Shown: positions 1 to 5,937 of the stretch, one piece after another | How the letters are laid out: the number at the start of each line of letters is the position of its first letter | Position numbering within the stretch: the stretch's first letter is position 1 | NCBI GenBank assembly: GCA_023415525.1 | Contig: JAEZKI010000471.1 | Span: 1-6,527, forward strand | Source: Bacillota bacterium | GTDB taxonomy: Bacteria > Bacillota > Clostridia > Lachnospirales > Cellulosilyticaceae | Direction of reading: 5' to 3' | Length of the DNA stretch: 6,527 bases | The notes under the pieces: model-generated | The model's input: the letters and a program-made list of their open reading frames with translations, nothing else | Database searches by the model: none | Told to the model about the DNA's origin: nothing | Translations under genes and position numbers: made by a program

Positions 1-806
1 CCCAGCAAATCTGTAAGACGAGATATCCCCTACTCATGGTTCATGGCGTATTTTTTCGTGATTTTAGATATCTAAATTATTGGGGGAGAATTCCAGAGGC
101 CTTAAAGAAAAATGGAGCCACTATATTTTATGGCAATCAGCAGTCTGCAGCTTCCATCGCTGAATGTGGAGCAGAGCTAAGTGCAAGAATTCAAGAGGTA
201 CTTAAAGAGACGGGTGCTGAAAAGGTCAATATCATTGCTCATTCTAAGGGAGGACTAGATAGCCGTTATGCCATTGCAATGGAAGGGGCTGCTCCCTATG
301 TGGCTTCTCTTACCACCATTAATACACCTCATCGTGGGTGTAAATTTGCAGACTACTTGCTTACGAAGATTGGAAAGAGGGAGCAGGATGTCCTTGCCAA
401 TACATATAATGGTGTACTTCGCAAGCTAGGAGACCCTGCACCTAATTTTTTGGCTGCAGTTAATGACCTAACGGAGTCTGCTTGTAAGAAATTCAATGAA
501 GAAGTAAAGGATTCAGAGAGTGTCTATTATCAGAGTGTGGGTTCCAAACTGAATGTGGCTAAAGGGGGAAGGTTTCCTCTGAATTTTTCTTATCATTTGG
601 TGAATTATTTTGATGGACCAAACGATGGACTGGTGGGAGAAGATTCTTTCAAATGGGGAAGAGATTATCAGCTTCTTACTGTAAAAGGCAAACGGGGAAT
701 CTCCCACGGGGATATGATTGATTTGAATCGAGAAAACTTTGATGAGTTTGATGTAAGGGAATTTTATGTACAGCTTGTGGAAAAGTTAAAGAAAATGGGA
801 TATTAA
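1..806 (+). CDS. Triacylglycerol lipase/esterase, alpha/beta-hydrolase fold (5' end outside the window)
   Basis: Likely hydrolyses acylglycerol or other carboxylic esters. Counting from the ATG at 36, the catalytic triad is visible: nucleophile Ser70 in IIAHSKGGLDSRY (a GxSxG variant with Ala in first place), Asp197 in GPNDGLVGED, and His224 in GISHGD. VHGVFFRD at residues 2-9 is the oxyanion-hole HG strand, and TINTPHRG at 94-101 is the usual segment after the nucleophile strand. The ATG at 36 is probably not the start. The frame stays open to the window edge and reads ...KTRYPLL just before it, which with MVHG forms the typical first beta strand (YPLLMVHG), and no ribosome binding site precedes it. 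The gene is therefore 5'-truncated here, and whether it carries a signal peptide cannot be judged. The fold and triad are well supported; the substrate is not. It ends just before a terminator-like hairpin. Confidence 0.85.
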   Translation, partial: QQICKTRYPLLMVHGVFFRDFRYLNYWGRIPEALKKNGATIFYGNQQSAASIAECGAELSARIQEVLKETGAEKVNIIAHSKGGLDSRYAIAMEGAAPYVASLTTINTPHRGCKFADYLLTKIGKREQDVLANTYNGVLRKLGDPAPNFLAAVNDLTESACKKFNEEVKDSESVYYQSVGSKLNVAKGGRFPLNFSYHLVNYFDGPNDGLVGEDSFKWGRDYQLLTVKGKRGISHGDMIDLNRENFDEFDVREFYVQLVEKLKKMGY

Positions 807-807
807 A

Positions 808-868
808 AGCTCACCTCTGTAGTCATAGAAAAGTTTAAGGACAATTTCGAGGACTACAGAGATGAGCT
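808..868. terminator. Bidirectional terminator-like inverted repeat between convergent genes
   Basis: The arm 808-824 (AGCTCACCTCTGTAGTC) pairs with 852-868 (GACTACAGAGATGAGCT) at 16 of 17 positions around a 27-base loop. On the plus strand it is followed by ATTTTACT. On the minus strand it is followed directly by TTTAATA, so with the last stem base there is a run of four T. The single imperfect position (814/862) is C-A in plus-strand RNA but a G-U wobble in minus-strand RNA, so the hairpin is stronger for the minus-strand transcript. It begins two bases after the lipase stop and lies 22 bases beyond the stop of the acyltransferase at 891. The loop is longer than in most intrinsic terminators. 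Confidence 0.75.
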
Positions 869-890
869 ATTTTACTACGTAAGAAGTTGG

Positions 891-1637
891 CTAGGCAGGG
901 AGTAGCCAGTCCAAACCATAAAAGAGGGCTAGGATAGCTGGAATATGTAAGAGATAGATGATTAAAGAATGTTTCCCCATGAAAGTCAGAATAGGAAACT
1001 GAAAGCGTGGTGTTTTGTTTGCTGTAGGGTGCTCCTTAAGAAAGACTCCCATAAAGGTGCCAGAGAGAAAGAGGAAGAACCAAGGAAGCAAGGGAAAATA
1101 ATCACCACTAACAAAGGTAGGGGAGGCAAAGCCCAGTATATTCAAACAGCCTTTTTCCCAGAGAAGCTGGATAAAGGGATGAAGAGCCATAAGACCAGTA
1201 TAGTCATTGTTATAGATAAAAGGATAGGTGAGAATGAAGGAGAAGAGACAAAAAATAGCACCTATCTGTGGTTTAATAGAGGTAAAAAGTGGTTTTAGAA
1301 GGCCGTAGAGGATAATGGCTGTGCCTAAAAAATGCAAGATGCCAAAGACAATAAGCTCATTAGGTGCCACTATATAAGTAACGAGACTAATGAGTAGTCC
1401 ATAGCCTAAGCAAATACTGCCTCGTTTCCAGTTGCTTTTACTAAAGGAACAAGAAATCCCTGAAATACTAATAAAGAGAAGCTGAGCACCCAGTTGAAAA
1501 AAGCAAACAAGAGGGAGGTCTAAAACAGTAGCAGGGAGATCAAACCAAATCACGCGCTGATAAATCATATGGTAAATAATCATAAAGATAATAGCCATGC
1601 CTCTTAACCAGTCTAACCAATCAATACGTTTGTTCAT
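891..1637 (-). CDS. Membrane acyltransferase of the DUF1624 / HGSNAT-catalytic-domain family
   Basis: A 248-residue polytopic membrane protein with about seven hydrophobic segments (roughly residues 9-28, 42-62, 75-91, 95-115, 123-142, 180-200, 217-240). Its N-terminus RIDWLDWLRGMAIIFMIIYH matches the family opening R-x-D-x-x-R-G followed by a conserved His (His23). FISISG (55-60), FGILHFLG (98-105), DYFPLLPWFFLFLSG (179-193) and GKHSLIIYLLHIP (221-233) are further blocks typical of this family. Known relatives are thought to move acetyl groups from cytosolic acetyl-CoA to substrates at or across the membrane; the acceptor here is unknown. The start is supported by AAAGGAG at 1644-1650, six bases before the ATG. 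It lies 27 bases after the CAT-like gene on the same strand, so the two are probably cotranscribed, and it ends at the shared hairpin. Family assignment is good; function is inferred. Confidence 0.8.
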   Translation of the reverse strand: MNKRIDWLDWLRGMAIIFMIIYHMIYQRVIWFDLPATVLDLPLVCFFQLGAQLLFISISGISCSFSKSNWKRGSICLGYGLLISLVTYIVAPNELIVFGILHFLGTAIILYGLLKPLFTSIKPQIGAIFCLFSFILTYPFIYNNDYTGLMALHPFIQLLWEKGCLNILGFASPTFVSGDYFPLLPWFFLFLSGTFMGVFLKEHPTANKTPRFQFPILTFMGKHSLIIYLLHIPAILALFYGLDWLLPA

Positions 1638-1664
1638 GAGAAGCTCCTTTACAAGATAATCCTT

Positions 1665-2291
1665 TTACAGTGAATCTAAGAAGTGTTGAAGTTTTTCTGC
1701 AGCCTTTCCCATATGAATACCATCTACAAAGGAATGGTGGGCTTGGATAGAAAAAGGCATTAATTTTTTACCATCTTTTTCATAAAATTTTCCCCAGTCA
1801 AACATAGGAACAGCATGATCCTTTTTTCCAGAATCGGTATGAGAGATATGGGTAAAGGAAATCCAAGGAATCGCTGAAAATTGATAGATATCATTTCCCA
1901 TAGGGCCTGTGAAGTAGACCTTTTGCTCTTTAATCACTTTTTTAGCTTCTGCAAGGAAGTCTTCCATAGTCTCTTTCATTTCAACCACAATATTTTTCAT
2001 AAGCTCTGTCTCTGGATTGAGGTAGGTGAAAGAAACTTTTAAATCTTCATAGAGGACAACTTGTCCTTCTTCAAAACGATAACGGAATTCTTCAATGGCA
2101 TTAACAGATTGAGTAATACAAAAAATCATGGCTAAAGTATAGGACCAGTTGTTTTGTTTGACTTTTTTATAGAAATGAGTGACATCCAGATCAAAGCTGA
2201 TACTATATTGAGGTTGTACATAGTTGCGAAAGATTTGACAATGGAAAGTTCTTTCCCAGTTGTTGGTATCTATTACTTTATAACGGCTCAT
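1665..2291 (-). CDS. Chloramphenicol-acetyltransferase-like protein (CAT family)
   Basis: A cytosolic acetyl-CoA-dependent O-acetyltransferase by family; members act as trimers. At 208 residues it is close to the usual 210-220. The catalytic signature is intact: QAHHSFVDGIHMG at 183-195 matches the family pattern HHxxxDG, giving catalytic His186 and structural Asp190. FSAIPWISFTHI at 138-149 matches the conserved block that holds the active-site serine (Ser139 here), and NNWERTFHCQIF near the start resembles the family's N-terminal region. The ATG is preceded by AAAGGGGA about seven bases upstream and by its own promoter at 2324-2332. The membrane acyltransferase follows 27 bases downstream. 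Such chromosomal CAT-like proteins are often annotated as resistance enzymes, but the drug-contact residues cannot be checked by eye, so resistance is not claimed. The natural acceptor could be another hydroxyl compound. Confidence 0.88.
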   Translation of the reverse strand: MSRYKVIDTNNWERTFHCQIFRNYVQPQYSISFDLDVTHFYKKVKQNNWSYTLAMIFCITQSVNAIEEFRYRFEEGQVVLYEDLKVSFTYLNPETELMKNIVVEMKETMEDFLAEAKKVIKEQKVYFTGPMGNDIYQFSAIPWISFTHISHTDSGKKDHAVPMFDWGKFYEKDGKKLMPFSIQAHHSFVDGIHMGKAAEKLQHFLDSL

Positions 2292-2323
2292 AAAATATCC
2301 CCTTTTAACTAAAAATATAATCT

Positions 2324-2332
2324 ATTATAACA
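2324..2332 (-). promoter_or_regulatory. Extended -10 promoter for the CAT-like / acyltransferase pair
   Basis: Read on the minus strand this is TGTTATAAT, a perfect TATAAT with the TG-n extension. No convincing -35 box lies 16-18 bases upstream, which is common for extended -10 promoters. The predicted transcription start is near 2317, about 25 bases before the ATG at 2291. It sits in the 47-base gap after the permease gene, where I see no terminator, so read-through from the ABC operon is also possible. Confidence 0.6.
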
Positions 2333-2338
2333 TAGGGA

Positions 2339-2974
2339 CTAGATATCTTCTTTATTTTTATAGAGCTGTATAGAAATTTTATAGCAAACTATGTTTGTAA
2401 AAACCCCAAGTATTAGAACGACAATCCAAAGAGAACCTTTCATCAAAAACTTGTATAAAAAAGCCATCATTCCCATATAGGGGAATAGAGCAAGGGCACC
2501 GATAATATCTGCTTTTTGTGCTTCAAATAAGTAAAATAGTAAAAACTCTATAGGCATAAAAACGACAAATAACACTAGGCCATAGGGGATGATACTAGGC
2601 TGTATGATGGCATATGTCTCTGGCTTTAGGGCGTGTAGAATATGGGAAGATAAAAGTAAAATAGGTGTGGCAATAAAGCCAAATAGATAGATAATGCTTC
2701 CTCTTGCCTTGAGAATTGTAGTGGTTGACACAGGCAAAATGCCAAATAATAAATTTGTCTTGTACTTGGCATCATTGAATACGAAATTACGAAGGATTAA
2801 ATAAGCCAGCATTATAAGCCCGGTGGCGTAAACTAGAACATTAGCAAATGGATTATTGTCGTTAATTGGATTAAAAAATAGGGGATATAATACGATACTG
2901 AGGAGCTGTAACCAAAGAATTTGACTAAGTGCTGCGACTTGCATTTTTGTGACGTGAAGAAATTTTGATAGCAT
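2339..2974 (-). CDS. ABC-2-type transporter permease (six-helix membrane protein)
   Basis: A 211-residue integral membrane protein that should form the channel half of the ABC exporter encoded just upstream. Hydrophobic segments lie at about residues 15-34, 43-63, 93-113, 128-150, 156-177 and 181-204, giving six helices. The segment FGILPVSTTTILKARGSI (77-94), between helices 2 and 3, matches the LPVS-x-x-x-I-x-x-(K)-A/G motif seen in the ABC-2 permease group found beside YtrA-type regulators. The ATG overlaps the ATPase stop codon by one base (TAATG), and AAGGAGG sits eight bases upstream within the ATPase coding sequence, so translation is probably coupled. Only one permease is encoded, so a homodimer is likely. 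The substrate is unknown; exporters of this class handle peptides, lipids or antimicrobials. Confidence 0.78.
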   Translation of the reverse strand: MLSKFLHVTKMQVAALSQILWLQLLSIVLYPLFFNPINDNNPFANVLVYATGLIMLAYLILRNFVFNDAKYKTNLLFGILPVSTTTILKARGSIIYLFGFIATPILLLSSHILHALKPETYAIIQPSIIPYGLVLFVVFMPIEFLLFYLFEAQKADIIGALALFPYMGMMAFLYKFLMKGSLWIVVLILGVFTNIVCYKISIQLYKNKEDI

Positions 2975-3804
2975 TATTTTTGCCTCCTTGTATAGTAAAG
3001 CATGATATCCTCTATGGAGGGAACTTCAAAAACTGTTTCATCTGGTAGAAGCCTTTTAAGGGCAGCCTTGTTAGGAGTTAGTCCTTCAAAGCCATAAGCA
3101 GTTTGGCTCATACCAATAAAATAAGAAGCATAATCAGGCGATAATGCAGTTGGATTACCTTTTACAATAGCATGTTGGTCTTTTAATTCGTCCTTTGGTC
3201 CTTGAAGTATAATTTTACCATTAAAAATGAAAAACAAATAATCAGCATTTTTTTCAAGGTCAGAGGTGATATGAGTGGACATTAATACCGTTTTATGTTC
3301 TTCACAAACAAGATCTCTAAGAATTTCTATGAGTTCACTTCTTATTAAAGGGTCAAGGCCGGAGGTAGGTTCATCTAAAATAAAAAGTTCAGCATAATGT
3401 GACAGAGCAAGTACAAGGGCATATTTCATTCGCATTCCCCTGGATAAATTTTTGATTTTTTTAGTCCCTGGGAGCTTAAACCTATTCATATAAGTTTTAT
3501 AGGCACTTTCGTTCCAAGTGGTATATAGGGGAGCAATTAGATTTTTCATTTTTTCTAAGGTTAAATTCTCATAAAAATGCCCATCATCTAGGACAATACC
3601 TAGCATTGATTTTATTTCCAACTCATTTTTAACGCTGTCCATTCCTAAAACCGTAATTTTTCCACTATCTGGCTTAAGCATGTTAAGGATGCTTTTGATA
3701 ACGGTGGTTTTCCCAGCACCATTAGGACCTACGAAACCCGTCATTATCCCTTTTTCAAGAGACATATTTAAATTTTGAAGACTGAAATCTCCGTAACTTT
3801 TCAC
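2974..3804 (-). CDS. ABC transporter ATPase (YtrB/BcrA-like), 5' end apparently frameshifted
   Basis: Cytosolic nucleotide-binding subunit that powers the permease downstream. Numbered from the GTG at 3804 (276 residues): A-loop Tyr4 in KSYGDF; Walker A GPNGAGKT (26-33); signature LSRGMRMK (120-127, in place of LSGGQ); Walker B LFILDEPTSGLDP (140-152) with catalytic Glu145; H-loop His178 in STHITSD. Asp-Asp in VLDDGHFYE (72-80) stands where most ABC ATPases have the Q-loop glutamine; as I recall, this is typical of the YtrB-like group. The GTG has no ribosome binding site and would remove the first beta strand. A better start, ATG at 3833 with GAGGAG eight bases upstream, reads MDTVLEINNL and then hits TGA at 3801-3803. 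One extra G would fuse both parts into a normal protein of about 286 residues. The body of the gene is intact, so the lesion is recent, an artefact, or bypassed by stop-restart at the overlapping GTGA. Confidence 0.85.
   Translation of the reverse strand: MKSYGDFSLQNLNMSLEKGIMTGFVGPNGAGKTTVIKSILNMLKPDSGKITVLGMDSVKNELEIKSMLGIVLDDGHFYENLTLEKMKNLIAPLYTTWNESAYKTYMNRFKLPGTKKIKNLSRGMRMKYALVLALSHYAELFILDEPTSGLDPLIRSELIEILRDLVCEEHKTVLMSTHITSDLEKNADYLFFIFNGKIILQGPKDELKDQHAIVKGNPTALSPDYASYFIGMSQTAYGFEGLTPNKAALKRLLPDETVFEVPSIEDIMLYYTRRQK
2983..2989 (-). promoter_or_regulatory. Ribosome binding site of the permease, inside the ATPase gene
   Basis: AAGGAGG on the minus strand lies eight bases before the permease ATG at 2974. 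It also encodes the Arg-Arg near the ATPase C-terminus. Together with the TAATG stop/start overlap it fixes the permease start and indicates coupled translation. Confidence 0.8.
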
Positions 3805-3833
3805 AGGTTATTTATTTCCAAAACCGTATCCAT
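3801..3833 (-). other. Displaced N-terminus of the ABC ATPase (ten-codon frame ending in TGA)
   Basis: On the minus strand, ATG at 3833 encodes MDTVLEINNL and stops at TGA (3801-3803). LEINNL is the standard first beta strand of ABC ATPases and should continue as LVKSYGDF. KSYGDF does follow, but in the -1 frame. The stop overlaps the GTG at 3804-3802 as GTGA, which would allow translational restart. This is best read as part of the ATPase gene rather than as a separate peptide gene. Confidence 0.75.
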
Positions 3834-3835
3834 TC

Positions 3836-4210
3836 TTATTTCTCCTCACTTAATTCATCTATAATAGTCTTTAAATCATGAGCTGAAATGCCTACTGGTT
3901 TGACATATTCCAAAATATCAGCAAGTCTTTTTTCAACTTCTACTAATCGAGTTTCTCGTAGAAGCTCCATATTTTGTGGTGCCACAAAAGAACCTTTCCC
4001 TGCCATGTTAATCGTGAAACCTTGTGCTTCTAACCCCTCATAGGCTTTTCTTGTAGTAATGACACTGCAATTCAAATCTTTTGCCAAGTTCCTAACGGAA
4101 GGTAGTAGATCGCCTTCTTTTAATTCACCAGACAAAATAGCCGACTTAATTTGATTCATAATTTGCTCATAAATAGGTGTTTGTGCAGAAGTGACGATGA
4201 GGATATTCAA
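3836..4210 (-). CDS. GntR-family transcriptional regulator, YtrA subfamily
   Basis: DNA-binding repressor, probably of its own operon. Residues 10-77 form the GntR winged helix-turn-helix: TPIYEQIMNQIKSAILSGEL (helix 1), then GDLLPSVRNLAKDLNCSVIT (33-52), the recognition helix around 48-60 (TTRKAYEGLEAQG follows), and the wing GKGSFVAP (71-78). The remaining 45 or so residues are a short helical tail with no ligand-binding domain. The total of 124 residues fits the YtrA subfamily, where the tail serves dimer formation. The start codon is TTG; it is chosen because AAGGAGG lies nine bases upstream and because MNILIV...TPIYEQI aligns with the usual start of this subfamily. The stop is two bases from the ATPase ATG at 3833. 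In relatives, such regulators respond to cell-envelope-active compounds; the inducer here is unknown. Confidence 0.9.
   Translation of the reverse strand: MNILIVTSAQTPIYEQIMNQIKSAILSGELKEGDLLPSVRNLAKDLNCSVITTRKAYEGLEAQGFTINMAGKGSFVAPQNMELLRETRLVEVEKRLADILEYVKPVGISAHDLKTIIDELSEEK
3842..3847 (-). promoter_or_regulatory. Ribosome binding site pointing to an ATPase start at 3833
   Basis: GAGGAG on the minus strand, within the last codons of the GntR gene, is eight bases before the ATG at 3833. No comparable site precedes the GTG at 3804. This supports 3833 as the ancestral ATPase start and makes the TGA at 3801-3803 anomalous. Confidence 0.75.
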
Positions 4211-4219
4211 GGGGTATTA

Positions 4220-4226
4220 CCTCCTT
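4220..4226 (-). promoter_or_regulatory. Ribosome binding site supporting the TTG start of the GntR gene
   Basis: AAGGAGG on the minus strand, nine bases before the TTG at 4210. No ATG or GTG in frame is better placed, so this site decides the unusual start codon. Confidence 0.8.
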
Positions 4227-4235
4227 ATTATTAAT

Positions 4236-4245
4236 GTGTATACAC
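4236..4245. promoter_or_regulatory. Probable GntR operator (perfect palindrome)
   Basis: GTGTATACAC is a perfect 10-base palindrome; on the minus strand it extends to AGTGTATACACA, one base short of a 12-base one. The core GTA-TAC fits the general GntR pattern of GT and AC half-sites with little or no spacing, and GTGTA/TACAC resembles half-sites reported for YtrA-type regulators. It lies just past the predicted transcription start (near 4248) and ahead of the GntR ribosome binding site, a position suited to repression. Confidence 0.6.
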
Positions 4246-4254
4246 TATAAGCAC

Positions 4255-4283
4255 AGTTTAACTTAATAATAAATAAGTGTCAA
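4255..4283 (-). promoter_or_regulatory. Promoter of the GntR-ABC operon
   Basis: On the minus strand: -35 TTGACA (4283-4278, perfect consensus), a 17-base spacer, and -10 TAAACT (4260-4255, four of six). The predicted start near 4248 gives a leader of about 37 bases that contains the palindrome 4236-4245. The perfect -35 and ideal spacing suggest a promoter kept in check by the repressor. Confidence 0.65.
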
Positions 4284-4377
4284 TATAATAATAATTTTAA
4301 ATTTTCATAAATATAAAGGTTTAAAAAGTTAAATAAAAGGATAAATAAGAAGTATAGGCTATTGCAGTAAAATAAGG

Positions 4378-4383
4378 TATAAT
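4378..4383 (+). promoter_or_regulatory. -10 element of the MBOAT gene promoter
   Basis: A perfect TATAAT with predicted transcription start near 4390, about 46 bases before the ATG at 4436. The -35 at 17-base spacing (TAGGCT, 4355-4360) matches only three of six, so the promoter may be weak or need an activator. The leader holds a small inverted repeat, GCCTTTAGGC (4411-4420), just ahead of the ribosome binding site. The rest of this 225-base divergent region (4211-4435) is very AT-rich, and I see nothing else in it. Confidence 0.5.
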
Positions 4384-4435
4384 CAAAAGGTAAAAAATTT
4401 AAAAATGTAGGCCTTTAGGCATTTATGGAGGAATA

Positions 4436-5923
4436 ATGGTTTTTAATTCGTTTCACTTTCTACTTTTTTTTCCCATTGTGACACTGATTTATTTTTTAAT
4501 TCCCCACCGCATAAAGTGGATATGGCTACTTATTGCCAGTTATTATTTTTATATGAGCTGGAATCCAACCTATGCTTTATTGATGCTTCTTTCTACGGCA
4601 ATCACTTATGTAAGTGGGCTTTTAATAGCAGGAGCCAAGCATATAAAAAAGGAAGACCGGTCAAGAAACCTGCAAAAGCTTTGGGTAACCCTAAGCTTTA
4701 GTTTGAATTTAGCTATTTTATTTTTCTTTAAATACTTTAACTTTGTAGTGGACAATATTAATAAGGTCAGTGGAAAATTGGGTCTAGAACTTTTAGCACC
4801 TACTTTTGATGTGCTTTTGCCAGTAGGCATTTCCTTTTATACCTTCCAAGCACTGAGCTATACCATGGATGTTTATAGAGAAGAAATCAAGGCAGAAAAA
4901 CACTTTGGCAAGTATGCTCTTTTTGTTTCCTTCTTTCCTCAACTAGTGGCGGGGCCTATTGAAAAATCTAAGAACTTACTGGAACAGTTTAATGAAATAC
5001 ATACCTTTGATTATGAAAGAGCCAAAAGAGGACTTCTGCTTATGTTATGGGGGTTCTTCCAGAAGCTTGTTATTGCTGATCGAGTAGCTCATGTTGTGAA
5101 CACGGTCTATAATAACTATACCCAATATGAAGGGGTTCCTATTTGGATAGCCACCCTGCTTTTTGCTGTACAAATCTATTGTGACTTTTCCTCTTATTCG
5201 GATATTGCCATAGGAGCAGCAGAGGTAATGGGCTTTAGACTGATGGATAACTTTATGAGACCTTACTTTTCTAAATCTATTCCAGAGTTTTGGCGCAGGT
5301 GGCATATTTCCTTAGGAAGCTGGTTTAAGGATTATCTCTATATTCCCCTAGGAGGAAGCCGAAAAGGTACTCTTAGGAAATACTGCAATATTATGATTGT
5401 TTTTTTGTGTAGTGGCTTATGGCATGGCGCAGCATGGACCTATGTGCTGTGGGGCTTTTTACATGGTTTTTATCAAGTTGTAGGGATGTGGCTAAAACCC
5501 CTTCGCGATAGACTAGTGAAAAAGCTAAAGATACAAAGAGGAAATTTTTGGCATAAGGTATATCAGGTAAGTATGGTTTTTATCCTTGTAGACTTTGCTT
5601 GGATTTTCTTTAGAGCCACTTCTATAGGACAAGCATTGAGTATCGTGAAGCGTTTATTTGCCTATAACCCTTGGACGCTTTTTGATGGGACCCTTTATCA
5701 GTTAGGTTTAGACCGTCTAGATTTTATAGTGGGACTATTAGCTATCCTTGCTTTAGTGGTTGTCAGTCTCCTAAGAAGAAAGATCAAGCTTAGAAGTTGG
5801 TTATTAACCCAGCCTACAGTGATTCGTTGGATTGGGTATTTTACATTTATCTATATTATTTTAATCTTTGGGATTTATGGGCCAGGCTATGAAGTGCAAC
5901 CCTTTATCTACTTTCAGTTTTAA
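4436..5923 (+). CDS. MBOAT-family membrane O-acyltransferase (AlgI/PatA/DltB-like)
   Basis: A 495-residue polytopic membrane protein with about a dozen hydrophobic segments, the usual size for bacterial MBOAT proteins that move acetyl or other acyl groups to a cell-surface polymer. The opening MVFNSFHFLLFF is typical of the AlgI group. Conserved blocks follow in order: LPVGISFYTFQALSY (128-142), FFPQLVAGPIEK (166-177), QIYCDFSSYSDIAIG (246-260), PEFWRRWHISLGSWFKDYLY (283-302), IPLGGSRKG (303-311), and the catalytic block SGLWHGAAWTYVLWGFLHG (326-344). His330 in SGLWHG corresponds to the essential MBOAT histidine; His290 and His343 are also conserved positions. The ribosome binding site GGAGG (4427-4431) lies four bases before the ATG. 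The SGNH-like gene starts 14 bases after the stop, so they are probably an operon. The polymer (alginate-like, peptidoglycan, teichoic acid or capsule) cannot be decided from this protein alone. Confidence 0.92.
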   Translation: MVFNSFHFLLFFPIVTLIYFLIPHRIKWIWLLIASYYFYMSWNPTYALLMLLSTAITYVSGLLIAGAKHIKKEDRSRNLQKLWVTLSFSLNLAILFFFKYFNFVVDNINKVSGKLGLELLAPTFDVLLPVGISFYTFQALSYTMDVYREEIKAEKHFGKYALFVSFFPQLVAGPIEKSKNLLEQFNEIHTFDYERAKRGLLLMLWGFFQKLVIADRVAHVVNTVYNNYTQYEGVPIWIATLLFAVQIYCDFSSYSDIAIGAAEVMGFRLMDNFMRPYFSKSIPEFWRRWHISLGSWFKDYLYIPLGGSRKGTLRKYCNIMIVFLCSGLWHGAAWTYVLWGFLHGFYQVVGMWLKPLRDRLVKKLKIQRGNFWHKVYQVSMVFILVDFAWIFFRATSIGQALSIVKRLFAYNPWTLFDGTLYQLGLDRLDFIVGLLAILALVVVSLLRRKIKLRSWLLTQPTVIRWIGYFTFIYIILIFGIYGPGYEVQPFIYFQF

Positions 5924-5937
5924 AGGAGGACCTAAAC

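Noticed and set aside
513..707. Open frame of 64 codons on the minus strand within the lipase gene
   Set aside because: It is a shadow of the lipase frame, which carries the catalytic Asp and His here; no ribosome binding site or recognisable protein.
969..1298. Open frame of 109 codons on the plus strand
   Set aside because: It lies antisense inside the membrane acyltransferase gene, is rich in Lys/Gly/Glu as expected from the complement of hydrophobic codons, and has no family resemblance.
2292..2338. Terminator after the ABC permease gene
   Set aside because: No stable stem followed by a T-run is visible; the T-rich stretch belongs to the promoter and leader of the CAT-like gene.
3795..3812. 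Programmed -1 ribosomal frameshifting as the explanation for the ATPase frame change
   Set aside because: The junction AACCTGTGAAAAG has no X-XXY-YYZ slippery heptamer before the stop, and I see no obvious downstream pseudoknot; a one-base deletion or a restart at GTGA is simpler.
4409..4421. Small inverted repeat before the MBOAT ribosome binding site as a riboswitch or attenuator
   Set aside because: GCCTTTAGGC gives only a 3-4 base-pair stem with a tiny loop and no T-run; too weak to call a regulatory RNA.
4211..4435. Control of the MBOAT promoter by the GntR operator
   Set aside because: The palindrome is more than 130 bases from the MBOAT -10 element and I see no second copy near it.
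4516..4830. Overlapping short open frames on both strands inside the start of the MBOAT gene
   Set aside because: The MBOAT frame is continuous with conserved motifs; these are out-of-frame shadows.
5045..5305. Open frame of 86 codons on the minus strand
   Set aside because: Antisense to the most conserved part of the MBOAT gene; no supporting signals.
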